Positions 20,947 to 33,697 of a stretch of 64,000 nt of DNA are shown here, in pieces. Below the pieces are notes generated by a model that was not told the DNA's origin, did not search any database, and was given only the letters and a program-made list of their open reading frames with translations. Where the stretch lies: the NCBI RefSeq assembly GCF_047511655.1, contig NC_133390.1, positions 167,792,083 to 167,856,082 on the forward strand, given 5' to 3'. The stretch is from Castor canadensis. Lineage: Eukaryota; Chordata; Mammalia; Rodentia; Castoridae. The translations under genes and the position numbers were made by a program. Within the stretch, counting starts at the first letter, position 1, and the number at the start of each line of letters is the position of its first letter.

Positions 20947-22475
20947 ATGTGGCTACTTCCCTGGTTCTTTGCTTCCTGTCCTTGAGCCTGGGAAGAGTTA
21001 GGGACAAGAGCTTGTTTGTTGGGAGCTCCCCCTGTTTCCTCCTACCCCTGCCCGAACTTCCTTCTCCTCATCTCCTTCTCCCCCTTCTCCTCCACCCTGC
21101 TCTCACTATAATTCCCAGAACTCCCTGGGATTGGCTGGGAGAGTTTCTGTAAGCATAATTCATTACGATGAAAATGAATCCTGCCTTTGGGGGGCCCTGA
21201 GAACCAGTCCCTACTCCCAAGGAGGGAGAGGGATAGAAGGAGTGTTTGTCTTACTATAGTGAGCATCAGAATTACTGGGCCTCTACAGGGTTCTTGCAAA
21301 GATAATGTGGCCCAGTCTTTGAATGTTTAGCAGTCTTCTCAGGAGCTTGTGTTGTGGGTGGTTCTTAGAACACCCACGGGCTTCTGAGCCAGACCCTTGG
21401 ATTAAATCTGTCCCTACCCACCTCCCCTTCTTGTTATATAACCCAGGATTCCTGTAAAACATGTCCTCATGCAGAGGTCCCCACTCTCGTCTTCAGTCTT
21501 TTCCTCTGGAACACTTGGCATCAACTATGTAAGTTAACTTGTGGTTCCCCTCCATCCCTACCCCACTCAGTTTTCCCATCATGGTGATTTAGTCCAGGAT
21601 GTCCTGCTCATCAAGGATACACTCCTCAACTTCCTGCCTTATTTACAAAGCCCGATGAGAAGTTGCTTCCTCTAGGAAGTCTTCCTAACATGCCAGGCTG
21701 CTGTAAGTGCCCTCTCTGCTCTCACAGCCTCCTACACTCACCTTTGTATGTTCTGTATCACCTGGCCATTGCTATTTTACTTGCATTAGACTTTGTGCTT
21801 CCTGGAGGCACAAGGGTTTTCTTCCACCAGAACCTGGCCCCTCTCAGGACACACTGCTTGTGCTCTGTCAGCAATGGCAAGTGTCTGAATGGATGTTGGC
21901 TGTTCTGGCTTAGGATCTGTGATCCAAGGTAGGCATGGGGCATGGGTACTCCAACAGCACCATATGTGAGTAGTGTGACACAATAATGGTGATGGTGTCT
22001 ATATGACCAGCAAAAATGAACTGTTTGGGTTGCCTCTGGGGTTTCCATGAATCTCTAGAACATATTGGTGATGTGTGTGAAGGAAGGAAGGAAAGCCAGT
22101 GGGCTAGTCAAAATGCTTTCTCTCCGAGCAGGAAAGATCGGGCTCGGAATGAAATAAGAATGCAGGTGTGTGGATATCCAAAGCAAAGTGATTCTTGGCA
22201 GCCAGAATGTAGGACATGTGCTAAGTCAGAAGAGCAAAGTCATGGCGTAGCTGGATTTTATCCCACCACCACCAAGTCAGTACTGAGAAATAACCTCCAT
22301 TACCATGTCTTATGTAATCCATTGCTGACAACACCTGTGTGTCTCTTGTTTGGGCTTCTCTGAGTTCTCTCCCATCCCTGTATGCACTCTGCCTTCAAAT
22401 AAATCTAGAATTCAGCCTCTTTTAATCACCTCTTCTCATCAAGTTTTCAAGGACGTCTTCCCTGGTGAGACCCCC
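20947..22475. other. Intergenic downstream of PIGT
   Basis: Apart from the L2 tail and a possible MER5-like scrap near 21257-21300, no gene or clear element is recognised. Confidence 0.4.
21500..21850 (+). repeat. L2 (LINE-2) 3' end
   Basis: It carries the L2 tail phrases: a TAGGAAGTCTTCC segment, the CTCTGCTCTCACAGCCTCC stretch, then TAGACTTTGTGCTTCCTGGA and a short GGCACAAGGG end. It is diverged and incomplete. Confidence 0.6.
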
Positions 22476-22569
22476 TTTTTTTTTTTTTTTTGGCAGTACT
22501 AGTGTTAGAACTCAGGGCCTCATGCTTGCTAGGCAAGTACTCTACCACTTGAGTCACTCCCCAAGCCCA
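22476..22569 (-). repeat. ID-like half of the dimeric SINE, antisense
   Basis: A T run followed by GGCAGTACTAGTGTTAGAAC and a CTACCACTTGAGTCACTCC body. It stands alone, without the B1 half. Confidence 0.75.
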
Positions 22570-22989
22570 CACCCTGCTAATTGCTACTCTACCCATCCAC
22601 AAGGTTGGGGAAGATGAGAGGAGGAAGCTTCTGTTGCTGAGGAAAAAGAATAGGGAGTGAGTAGATGGATCTGTAACAGAACCAGGGTCTCCTTTGCTTC
22701 CCTTGACACCTGGGAACCAAGTTGTTACAAGTCCTGCCTTGTACAACTGCTATTCTATGTAGTGGACAGACCCACGAGCATTCACTGCATGCCTACCAGG
22801 ATACTTAACAGGGCACCACAATGGGTGCCTGTGGGTTATAGGAATAGAGGGAGGAGAACACTGTCACTGGAAAGCCCCCTGAGGATTTAAGAATACAAGG
22901 AGTGTTGGTAACAAACCTGAGAAGTCTGTTAACATGCTGGGTATCTCTCATAGTAGGAGAGAGCTGGCAGGCCAGGGCAGCCAAAGAAT

Positions 22990-23215
22990 GATGATACCTG
23001 CCACTTGTCGAGCACTTACTATTCCCAGGTTCTGTGCTAAGCACTTTTACATAACCTTTGTCTCACAACCACTCATATTAGAATATTATCATTCTAAGCC
23101 CTTCTAAACCCATTTTACAGATGATGAACCTAAGGGCTTAAGGACACCCAGCTTGTAAGGAATGGGAAGGGATTAGAACCCAGGTCTGTTTGATTCTGAG
23201 ACCTGTGCTTATTCC
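22990..23215 (+). repeat. MIR SINE
   Basis: It follows the MIR order nearly end to end: CGAGCACTTACTATTCCCAG, then a CCCATTTTACAGATGATGAA core, then TTAGAACCCAGGTCTG. Confidence 0.75.
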
Positions 23216-23599
23216 ATTCTCCTTCCAGGGGGAAAGAGACCCAGTGTCCTTGGTAGAAAAGGCAATGGCTAGACCACCTGGGAGGGATAGGAACGTTCTG
23301 AGCTGGGAGGCTATTCTTGTCTGAAAGAAGCTTGGACAAAGCTGCCTTGAAGGTCAAGCAAGTTTGGCCACAGCTACTCCCTGGGACACCCCCCCACACA
23401 CACACACACACTAGGTGCTCAGAAAGGGCTCAGAGGGAGCAGAGGGGTGCCTTCCCAGTAATCAGTAGCCAAGATCTGGGGAGGGGCCTGGCTTCATCCC
23501 TCTCCACCTGCAGAGAGACAGGCATGGCTGAGGCACTGAGGACTGAGTTGAGAAGCAGAGCCCTTGCCTTGAGCAAGGAGTGCTGGGACAAGGAGGAAG

Positions 23600-23800
23600 G
23601 GCGGAGCCACCTTACTCATCAGATCAGCTCACATTTTCCAGCTTCCCTGTCTCACCTTGTGCTGTTTCCTCTAATGCCTCCATTTTTTTGTCCCAGAGCT
23701 GGTTGCCTTCCATAAAGCCTTTTCTGACCATTCCCACGTCTTTGTAGTCGTATCTTCTAACTGAGCTTGCATAGTCAAACCATGATTTGCTCATTTACCC
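23600..23800 (+). repeat. L2 (LINE-2) fragment
   Basis: Diverged L2 3' sequence with a CAGCTTCCCTGTCTCACC stretch and a CATAAAGCCTTTTCTGACC segment. Confidence 0.45.
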
Positions 23801-23849
23801 ACCCTGTGATCCATCTTCCTGTCATCTATTTTCTATCCATCCATCCATA

Positions 23850-24330
23850 TATCTACTTATTCAACAAGCATTTAGCATCTAAACACTGTTCTAGGGACTA
23901 GGGACTCAGCAGCAAACCTGAAAGGGAATTCCCACCCTCATGGTTCAGGGGAAACAGGTGATAAATGCATAGGTGCAAAACATGTAGTGTAATTTCAGGT
24001 GGTGCTGCATTCTTTGAAAAAAAGGGCACACATGAGAGGGATGATATGGAAATGCTTCTGAGAAAGTGACAAATGAGCAGGAACCTGAATGAACTGAAGG
24101 AGAAAGTCACGTGGAATCCAAAGGAAGAATGGTGCTGTCAAAGGGGTCAGCAAAGCAGACCCGGCAGTAGAAATATGCTTAGTGTGTTTGAAATAAGAAA
24201 GTTGCTGCAGCTGGAGCTGAGGGAGGGAAGGAAGAGGGGTGGAGGCAAGCTGGAAAAACCTGAGCCAGATAGAGGAGGGCCCTGGAAGCAGGATTCTAGG
24301 TTTCTTCATGTGGTGGGAAAGTAAGGAACC
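23850..24330 (+). repeat. Left part of an old interspersed repeat, probably split by the ERV fossil
   Basis: It begins with the CAACAAGCATTTAGCATCTA type of start and continues into a purine-rich body. Sequence at about 27650-27860 (CATCACTCTGGCTGCTGTGT) reads as a later part of the same kind of element in the same direction. I cannot name the family with confidence. Confidence 0.4.
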
Positions 24331-24500
24331 ACAGGATCTGATTTTACTGGTTTGTACTTTTTATTGGCCGTGCTTAGAACTAGGTTAGTAATTCTTGCTT
24401 CATGATATGCTCTCATCTGCCCATGCGTGTCCCACCATAGTTCAATGCAGTAAGCACAGATGAACCTGCTGTCCATCAGGAAAACTGGCACCCTGACAAT

Positions 24501-27215
24501 TGTTGGAAATATAGGCCCCAAAAGTGACCACGTGGAGAGGAGTGATCTGGCCAAGAGATTCTTTATTGCCAGGTGGGAGAGGGAGAGAGCCAAGAGAGAG
24601 AAGCGGGAAGGGCAGGGGCTTAAATACCCCTCAGTGAGACTCAGCATGATCTGATTGGTTAGGATCTTATGGTTCATGCCGATTGGAGGTTGGGGCAGAA
24701 GGAGGAGTCAAGCTAGACTTGAGGCAGGACCCTGACCCTGGGAAACAGAAGCTTAAGGGTGCAGTAAAAACTGAAACCCTTCAGTGCCATTATTGCCAAC
24801 ATTCCTCCCTTTTTTGTTTGTTAAGGAAGGGGGGCGTTGTGTTTGCTCTGGCTTCTTTGAGCTGGCAAGGGGCGGCGTAGGGAAGGGAGGGTTAGTTGGC
24901 AAACATTGTTGGGGTGGCGAGCCTCATGATGGCGTACACCCAGGCTCTGAAAATGAAGATTTCCTCTTCCCTGAAGTTGATGAAGGTCCCTTGTAGCCAT
25001 AGGTTGTAAAGAGTCTTGAGCCAATCCTCCGACCTCTGCATAGTGGGTATCAGCCAACTATCCTCGCGTTTTGGAGAGGTTGGTATCCCTGGAGGTACAA
25101 CTGGTTAAACTTTTGATTATCAATAGCAGACAGTAGTATGATACAAGGGAGGAAGCTGAAGAATAGGAGAGCAAGAAACATAGGCATTAGGATGGGCATT
25201 GGCCAGGAGAACCACTGTGAAATGTTGTTCCCTAGACAATTTCAAGAGTCCTTCAACTACAGAGAGAGAAATGGGTGGCCATACATTATCTAAGACCCAA
25301 ATAGGAATATTAGGAGGAGCATAAAAAAGTGTCTGTTCAGGGACTACATACCTAGGGATCTAAATTCTGCAAAATCCTGTAACTGGCCAGGAAAGCTGTA
25401 AGCTGTCTTATGGTATGGGGGTTGGGAAGCGGAAGATTGGGTTGGTGCATTTATGACTCAGGGAGTGAGTCTGTCCCTTTAAGGCCACACCTAGGTAGGT
25501 GACCTGTGGGAGGCAGGGACTGTCAGGATTTAAATGTAACACTCTTGGATAAAAGAGAGCTTTAGCTCATTATTTTATATAAATTGGATACTTTTAACCT
25601 TTTAAATGTTTGTACCATATTTAGATAAATTATAACATAACACTGTTACAAGGTGGTCATTTAAGACACATAAGCAAAAACATAAATGAACTCTGATTTA
25701 GTAGTACTTAAAAGCTTGACAAGATCAGCAGAAAACACAAATAATTTCTTTGATAAAATCTTTCTCTGTAATGGTTTTTTGTAGATGTTACTCAGAGCAG
25801 AACAATATTAAGATAACCTTGTTATTTCATAGACATAGAGAATTTTATTTTAGTTTAACATGACCCTAAAAATCTTTTAGGCAACTCTTAGATTATATTC
25901 AACTTTAACTTTATCACACACCGAAGCTTTTATTATATACTTTTCAAACTTACTCAGACCTTCATACAACATACTAAACCCTTTGCTGGTTTGTCCTCAT
26001 CTTTCCTATTTGAAACAATCTTTAGGACAAACCCTTCTTTCCAAAATCCCTTCTCATCCAAAAAACCATTCCTTTTTCCTTTAACTTCTCAAAAATATAT
26101 TTATTACCTATCTATATCCTTTCCAGTTGTTTACTTTGTAACTTGTATTTTAAAATTAACTTTTATAAGAATTTTAAATTTATTATAGGGGCTGGAGCAA
26201 CTAACTAGTAGCCCTTGTTGTTTTAAGGAATTTATGATAGGCATAAGGCCTCATGTCCCTCAGGCTTGAGGGGATATTGTTTTGGGTGTGGAAACTGTGA
26301 GGGATTTTTGAGTTTTATTTGAATAGGGAGGGCCGTCCTAGCTCACCCTACACTCATCTCATCATTCCACACTGTGGAATCTTCTTTGTTCCTGAAGAAG
26401 GGAGCAGCAGATTTAGCTGCCTGGGGGGAGAAGAATTTGAGCCTTTAGTTGAGATAGTAAATCCTGTCCCAACAGGGACACTGGAGTTTTAGGTACTATG
26501 AGGAAAGAGTGACAGAAGAGGAGGTCTCCCCAAGAGCAGGCCAGAGGCCAGGTAAACTAGCGTTCTAGGGGCTGGCCAGATTTGCCCCGAACAATAACTT
26601 TTGTCATTGGACCAGGGACCAGGAGAAAAAGGTAAAAGAGAGACAGGCTCCACTGTCTAGGAGGAAAATGGCCTTTTGTTTTTATGTCATAATGGCTCCT
26701 CAACATTGATGCCAAGAAGTGGAGTGTGGCCAGGAGGCTGGGACCCATCAATCCATAGAAAGTGGCACCTCATCTTCCATCTGGTGACAGAGGCACTTAG
26801 ACCCCCAGTGGTTACCCTTGCAGAGGGCAGGGTCCCGGTTGGGGGCGGGGCTCTCTCCCGGGCTGTCCTCCCTTAAGCATTCTCTGCAGAAGTGCCCCTC
26901 CTGTCCACCATGGTATCAAGTTCAGGATTCAGGCCCCAGTTGGGTGAGGCCCTCTCTGAGAGCAGCAGTGAGGCCATGGTGTCTCTTATCTTTTTCTCTC
27001 CTGTTAGTAAGGTCCCGGACATACAGACGTAGCCATAAATACAGACATGGTGCTAGCTGTGTTACTTGGCTCAATGACTTTTCCCTTCAGCCACAGTCTG
27101 AGTTTTTTATGAATATCTGGGGCTGACTGTTAGAAATTTATCTTTGAGGAGACCCTCTCTCGCCTGTGACTTTGAGTCCACCGTGGTATGCTTTCTGATA
27201 GCCTCCTTAAGATGC
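24501..27215 (-). mobile_element. Class I (gamma-like) endogenous retrovirus fossil, incomplete
   Basis: On the - strand a 301-base LTR (24501-24801) has TGTTGG...CCAACA ends, a TATA-like box and an AATAAA in the expected order. A purine-rich tract abuts its 5' edge. Moving rightward, the internal part shows the end of an envelope transmembrane protein (about 24850-25260), a protease-like region (about 26300-26680) and a gag nucleocapsid region with zinc-knuckle spacing (about 26750-26900). This is the expected retroviral order. The protease and Env style suggest a class I family. It is an old, broken fossil with many breaks, and only one LTR is seen. The right border is approximate. Confidence 0.7.
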
Positions 27216-27289
27216 TGTAGAAAGGTAAGAGGATTTTTTTTTAGGTTGTTGCTGTAAAGTAAAATTGTTATTTTACATTGACACCTGAC

Positions 27290-27390
27290 ACTCTGGAGAG
27301 CAAATCTCTGAACTGTTCTGGGCCTCAGTTTCCTCGCTTGAAGAATGAGGGATCTGGTCTAGGTTAAACTACGTTTTTCTACTATGAGAT
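27290..27390 (-). repeat. MIR fragment, antisense
   Basis: Contains a CTGGGCCTCAGTTTCCTCG segment and the following AATGAGG core seen in reversed MIR elements. Confidence 0.5.
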
Positions 27391-27430
27391 GGCTGAAGTG
27401 ACACTAATGCCACTTATCTTCTTTACCATT

Positions 27431-27640
27431 TTTTATTTTATTTTATTTTATTTTATTTTATTTTTTTTAAGTAATGCTGGGGAATTGAACCCAGGGCTTT
27501 GCACATGCTGGGCAGACATTCTCCCATTGAGCTACTTCCACAGCCCCAAATATTATCATTATTATTTCTTACTTTGGCTGTACTGGGCTTGAACTCAGGA
27601 CTTCCCACTTGCAAAGCGGCACTCTACTGCCTGAGCCATA
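27431..27640 (-). repeat. (TTTTA)n tract followed by two antisense ID-type SINEs
   Basis: A TTTTA repeat (27431-27470) leads into a reversed ID (GGGGAATTGAACCCAGGGCT) ending near 27547. A reversed degenerate-ID half (GGGCTTGAACTCAGGACTTC) follows at about 27558-27640. The TTTTA tract is the expanded tail of the first SINE. Confidence 0.7.
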
Positions 27641-27649
27641 TAATCATTT

Positions 27650-29460
27650 CCAACCTGAGTGGCCTGGCTATAAAGCATCACTCTGGCTGCTGTGTAGAAA
27701 ATACACTGTAGGAGGTAAGAGTGGACACCAGGAGGGCCATCAAGAGGAGGGTGTTAGGTGGTAGCAGGAGAGGTGGTGAGACATTGCTGGGGTTCAGGGA
27801 TAAATTTTGAAGACAGAGCCCATAAGACCAACTATTGGATTCTGTCAATCCATGCATTAGAGAATTAATTTACTATTAGTCAGCACACACTAGTAAGTGC
27901 TTACTATGTGTCAAGTCTTTTGGAGGAAATACATTTGATGTATGGTCCCTGTCCTACTCACAGCCTAGAGGCAGAGATGTATAAGTAAAACCTCAAACAC
28001 ACCAGAATAAGTGCTGTGATCCAGTGGAGGGATTCATTTTCCTGGGAGAGGAGAAAAGGATGGCTAGTTATGACTTGGCACATGGCAAGTTCTTAGATCT
28101 TCTGGTCCCATCTCAAACTGACCTGAGCTACTGATTGAACTCTTTATTCCTTTAAAAGTGTGTATGTTCTTGTCCATTTAATTTAAGCACTCCACCCTGA
28201 GGGCCATTCACTTGGATCTCACTTTAGGCCCAGGGTGGTGCTGACTACTCTTTGTTCTTTCTGAAGGGATTTCATGTGATGTAGATTGGTCTGTGGCAAA
28301 CTAGAGAGGATACCAGGGTATCTGAAGGGCATAAAGTGGGAAGGGCACCCCAAAGACACCAATGACATCCCCAAGGACCAGAGTGTTGTAGAAATGACAG
28401 TCTGGAGTCCCTGGTTGTGGCTTCTTGTATTGCTGTTTAATCTTGGGCAGCAGTGTCCCTTTCAGAAAGGGGAAGTGTCTAGACTAAATGTAAGACTAGA
28501 AGAGATGGTTATGGGTGTAAATGGGCACAATGGTCAGGGCAGACCCAGCTGGCTATCAAAAAATTATATAACAATTGCACATTATTCGGCCTTAAAACGG
28601 AAGGAAAGGGACACGTGGGTGAGCCTTAAAGACATTATATTCACTCTGGATGGGAAAGGGAATCCCACCCTGGAGGATGGAGGTCCTCTGGACTTCCTGC
28701 CTCTCTCCCTCTGCACACTTTTCCTGCTAGGCAGGAAGAGCCTCCCAGGGCTTGGAGCAGAGCCCAGATGGCAGAAAGCAGCAGACTAGGCTATGGGGAC
28801 AGACCTCAAGCTCCCTAGATTATAGTTCATTCTGGCTTCCACAGCTCCCATGGTGGTAGGGAAATGTGTGTCCTTTGTTTTCATCTTTCCCCCCACTCCC
28901 CACCAGGGTTATAGGACAATGAAGTCCTGAGGAGTATAGGTATGGGGACCTGCAGGTTTGATGACCTGTTTCTGGTCCCTGAGAGCTATGCAGTTGTGAG
29001 TAGTTTTCCAGGATAGGCTCAGAATCAATGTAAGAGGATTCAGGGACACTAGCTTTGAGGGCCTCATTGGGTCAGCCCTGTAGGATAGAGGACAGGTTCA
29101 GAAAAGGGTCTTGGAGCAGGGATGGTTGACAGAGTCAGGTTTCAGTCAAGGTTCAGTACTGTGTGGGCATCATCGTCAGCTGCTTTTTACCTTGGTCTCT
29201 AATGAACAGGACAGACCATCAGCTTTCTTCTTGGCTGGCCTTTTGGTGGCCTAGAGATGGAGCCATCAAGCTGCATTGTTCACGCAAGCCCTTCAACACC
29301 TGCTATCCTTTGGTTCCTCATCTCTGTCACCTTCCTGTGATCACGGCCACTATATAATTTCACCATCTCTACCATCATGACCATTCTTTGTGAGTGGTTA
29401 CATGGCCATCTTCATCTTTGCATAATAACCACATTTTGTTTTTTTCTTTCTCTCTTTCCC
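27650..29460. other. Intergenic; old repeat pieces and an L1 scrap
   Basis: About 27650-28080 is old purine-rich repeat sequence. About 28560-28645 resembles a piece of L1 3' UTR (a GGCCTTAAAACGGAAGGAAA segment). The 167-codon open frame at 28286-28789 runs across that L1 scrap and matches no protein I know. Confidence 0.4.
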
Positions 29461-29672
29461 CTTTTTTTTTTTTTTTTTGTAGCACTGGGGTTTGAACTCA
29501 GGTTTTCATACTTGCTAGGAAGGCACTCCACCACTTGAACCATTCTGCCAGCCTATTATTATTTCTTTGAGACAGGGTCTTGCTATGTAACCCAGGCTGG
29601 CTTCACACTCTCAATCCTCCTGTGTCTACCTTCTCAGTGCTGGGATTACAGGTGTGGCCACCATGCCTGGTC
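29461..29672 (-). repeat. Dimeric B1-dID SINE, antisense
   Basis: A T run, then the reversed ID half (CACTGGGGTTTGAACTCAGG), then the reversed B1 half (AACCCAGGCTGGCTTCACAC), ending at CCACCATGCCTGG. Confidence 0.8.
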
Positions 29673-30139
29673 TTCACCACATATTTTAAATGGCATGATT
29701 AGAATAACTCATACTACTTTCCTCTTCACCTCCACACCACCAACCACCACAGACTTGCTATCCACACTTCCAGCACCCTTGTTGCCACCATCACCACCCC
29801 CCCTTGGGAACGCATTCCTCATTCTCCCTTATCAATGCCATCATGTCTATCAGCACCACCTTCACCAGCACTCTCCCTTCACACGTCCATAATCCTGTCA
29901 TTCTTCCTGTTCCTATAAGAGTACTCACTGGGGAGTTGCCTGCATTAAGCCAATCTCTGTGGTCGCAAAACCATGGCAGATAAATCTTTCACACTCATGG
30001 GATATCAAATCGTAGAAGTATTGATAGAGACAGCTTTTGCAGGGGCAAAGGCTAACACAGGCAGGGACGGTGTAGCTTCTGATTGACTGTGGGGTAGGGC
30101 AAGATAAAGAGTTTCATTTATATGTCCTTTAATTAAGTG

Positions 30140-30345
30140 ATCAGTATTTTTTCTGAGCATCCCTTCTATATCAACCTCTGGCCTAGGTGTTTTCCATACT
30201 TAGTATTATTTAAACAACCCTATGGGGAAGGTATTACTGTCTCCACTTCACAAATGAAGAAACTGAGGCCCAAAGAAGTTTGTTAAATTTTCCAAAAATC
30301 ATAAAACCTGCAGATTGGGGACTGGGGTTTAAATCCAGATACAAT
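30140..30345 (+). repeat. MIR SINE
   Basis: MIR order with an AACAACCCTATGGGGAAGGT segment, an AATGAAGAAACTGAGGCCC core and a GGGGTTTAAATCCAGAT end. Confidence 0.7.
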
Positions 30346-31694
30346 TCCAGATTCCCCAGATATATGAGGGCTTTTCAAGCCTGTCATGCCCCTCAGATAG
30401 AGCACATTACTGTTGAACTTTGTGGCACCAGTGGCTCAGAGTTCTGGGCTGTAGCTGGAGGCTGGGACTTAGACCTGTGGCTGAGGGAGAAGGAACTCAG
30501 TTCTCCTGGACTGAGGGAAGTATCTTGCTTTTCATGTCTTGGATGAACAAAGGAGTTACCAGCACAGAGGAACTAGCCTGGTATGGAGGTGGGGCCACCC
30601 ACCTTGGAGAGGCTCGTGGGGGCTACTAAACAAGTCCCCTAAGTCAGCACTTCTGCCTCCTCTGGAATACCAGTCTTCAGCCTTGTCTACTTCAGACTTG
30701 ACTCCAGGAGATTTTAGACTAGTAAGTGACCGTTGGGGCCTCAGTTTCCCCATATGTAAAATGAGTGGGCTGGACAACATAGGCCCTAAGGGAGAACAAA
30801 ACAGCTGCTTTCCATTCTGTTATTATTGGTCCCCATCCAGAGCCTCCCAGCCTGTTGTTTTAACATCCCAGGAGAGAAAACAGCTCTTTGTGTATTGGTT
30901 TATTTATTTAATTTTGAAATAATGAGTTTATTGTTTTGCATGAACAGTCGTTATTTTAAAGAATCAAGCTATACTGACTTGTACAAACAAGAAGCACTGA
31001 CTGTGCTATGACACACAACTACTCTGTGATTTTCCATCTCTTGCTCACGCTCAGTGTGGGCGGCTCTTCCCTGTCCTTTTTCTTATTCCTATTAGTGTCA
31101 ATATATTCTCCTTGATTTCCCTCTCACTGTGTCTGAGATGTCGCTATATCCCAAACCGCTGTCTTAAATTTGCTTCTATATTTGTCTTTGTGGCTTGAAG
31201 GTGCGGGGTTGAGGAAGAAGGGGGTGAGGTACCATTGGAGGTATATTTTCACCGTGATGGGTTGCCTGGCTCTGCTCTCTAGAGTTTCTTAAGTGCCAAG
31301 TGCCACAGTTGGCTTCTTCTATCTGTGGATTATGCCCTTTTTTTTTTTTCCTGGCACTGTCCCTGGAGCTTTGAATCAATCAATTCAAACTTTGAGGCTT
31401 AGGAAATAGCAAGCATTGGTGGGCCTTTTTTTTTTTTTTTTTTTTTAATCTACTGAGATACTAAGAGCTTGAGTGGTAACAAGGGGCTTCCGTTTTCTGA
31501 GGATTCATCTTAATTTTTTTCATTCTGTAAGCTAACACTTCTCTCTGGCTTAAGGGCTTTTAAGGTGGTGCCTGTGCTGTGCCAACATTTCTGCATGTAG
31601 GAAGGCTGACTGGCCTGAGGCGACCAAAGTCTGAGAAAGCCAAATAGCATGGCAAGGCTGTGTATAGATATTCCTGGCAAAGGCCTGCTGAGGA
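30346..31694. other. Intergenic, no recognised gene
   Basis: Several T runs (about 31331-31350, 31426-31446) may be old SINE tails. No coding or regulatory element is recognised. Confidence 0.4.
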
Positions 31695-31783
31695 TTTTTT
31701 TTTTTTTTTGATTCGAGGGATTGAACACAAGGTCTTGAGCATGCTAAGCTTATGCTGTACCACTGAGCTACACTCCCAGGCCT
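31695..31783 (-). repeat. ID SINE, antisense
   Basis: A T run, then GAGGGATTGAACACAAGGTC and TACCACTGAGCTACACTCCC, which is the reversed ID body. Confidence 0.75.
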
Positions 31784-32227
31784 CTTCTAGAGATTTGAGC
31801 CCATTTTGTGGCCCTCTCTGTTAAACAGCAAGATTTTTAAGAATATTAAGTGTCCCTCAGCACACACACAGAGAGGAACCTGTCTCAAAGAGATTTTTGG
31901 TGTGGCTTTTGCATAATGGAATGAACCTCAAAAAGATTCAAGGCTTTCAGAAGAACTATACTTATAGAAGCACTGTCATCTTGGACAAAAAGGAACAGTG
32001 TCTGTACAAAATGAAAGGAGACCTTTGCACCCTCCATCCCCAGTGATCATGCATAGAAGCAGCACAGGAAGGCTGCTCGGTTCCAAGCATGAGCATTTCT
32101 TCTGGAACAGCAAGCACGAAGCAGAATGGAGTCAAGGGCCCCAGCAGCAAAATCCAACTGCTGATGGCAAGTGCATGCTTTGATTTTGTAATTGCCGTGC
32201 TCCAGAGATTGCTCTGAGCTTCTCGAT

Positions 32228-32562
32228 TTCTATTTATTCATTTATGTAGTACTGGGGTTTGAACTCAGGGCTTCATGCTTCCTAGGCAGATGTTTTACCA
32301 CTTCAGTCATGCCTCTAGCCTGTTTTGTTCTAGGTATTTTTAAGATAGAGTCTCATTTTTTGCCTGGCACCCTGGAATGTATTCCTCCTAGTTTACATTT
32401 CCTACCATAGCTGGGATGACAGGTACATGCTAGTGAGCCCAGTTATCAGTTGAGATGGGGTCTCGTGAACTTTTTTTTTGCTGGCTGGTTCAAATTGTAA
32501 TCCTGCTGATCTCATCAGCCTCCCAAGTAGCTAGAATTACAGGTAGGAGTCATGGCTCCTTG
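32228..32562 (-). repeat. Dimeric B1-dID SINE, antisense, long form
   Basis: Reversed ID half (CTGGGGTTTGAACTCAGGGC), a middle segment, then a reversed B1 half ending near 32562. It is longer than the usual dimer, with an extra B1-like stretch at about 32325-32430. Confidence 0.65.
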
Positions 32563-33609
32563 CTTTTTGTTTTCTTTTTAAGCAGAAACAACTGCAGTGA
32601 ACTCCTGTGCCTGTGCCCACCCACACTGAGGACTGGGTGCATTGTGAAGCAGGTCATAACTCTAGTTCACAGGTCATCAGATATGGAACTGTACGGCTCA
32701 TGGCACAGAACCAAGGAGCCTGTCTGCATCTGCACCTGGTGCAGATGAGGAAATCCTGGATTTGGGGCCTGAGTCTGATGCCAGTATAGGAGATTTGTTT
32801 TTTTTTTTTTTTTGAGTGGAGGTGAACTCTTGGAAGGAATGACTATTATTTAAGAAAACTTTATTTAGAAGAAAACTTTATTTAGAAACACTTCTGTGAA
32901 ATGCTTTGACACTTGTCCCTTTGAGAGTCGAGGTCCATACCCTCTCCTTGAATCTAGGTTCACTTTGCTGACTCTATCACAGTCAGTAAAACACAATGAA
33001 AGAAACACTATGTGATTTCTGAGACTTTCATCTGGTTCTCTTGGGATGCTTGCTCTGGGGAATGCTGATCACCATGGTAGAAGCCCAACTACTCTGAGGC
33101 CACTATGCTGGGAAGGACATGTGCATTAGACCCTCTAGCCAGCGGTCCAGCTGAGTTAGCCTTCAGCTGTCCTGCTAAGGTCTTAGGTGTGAGTGAAGCC
33201 AGCCTGACCTCCAGCCCATGCCAGCTGCCAACTGGGCACCACTAGATGACTTCAGATAACACCATGAGGAACAGAAGTGCCTTTTGAGCAATTCCTAATC
33301 TGCAGATCCATGAACATAATAAACAGTTGATCTATGCCATTAAGCTTGAGTCCTATTAGCAATCCACTAGAATAACTGGTGCAGCATCTCAGGATTTTTG
33401 TATTGCTTCCTCTTTCCCCTGCACCTTTTCTGGGCACTGAGACGTTGGGGTTAAGCCCATGCTGAAACACATTGCAGTATTCTATAGTTTTCTTTTGCTA
33501 CTGGTTTTTGGAGTTTAGAAGGTTTTGCTACTCCCATGGTCATTTGCTGGACTGACTTTTTGGGAGTTGTGTTTTCCTCCAATAGAAATTGGAGAAGGAA
33601 CATTCCAAC

Positions 33610-33697
33610 TTTTTTTTTTTGGAAGTGCTGGGATTGAACTCAGGGCCTTGTGATTGCTAGCTAGGAACTCTACCACTTGACCCCTGTCCCCAACCTT
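33610..33697 (-). repeat. ID-type SINE half, antisense
   Basis: A T run, then GGAAGTGCTGGGATTGAACT and a CTCTACCACTTGACCCCTG end. Confidence 0.7.

Noticed and set aside
24802-27215. A host coding gene inside the ERV interval
   Set aside because: Retroviral gag, protease and envelope style, in retroviral order on the - strand, explain the stretch.
28286-28789. A 167-codon open frame
   Set aside because: It runs through an L1-like scrap and no domain was recognised.
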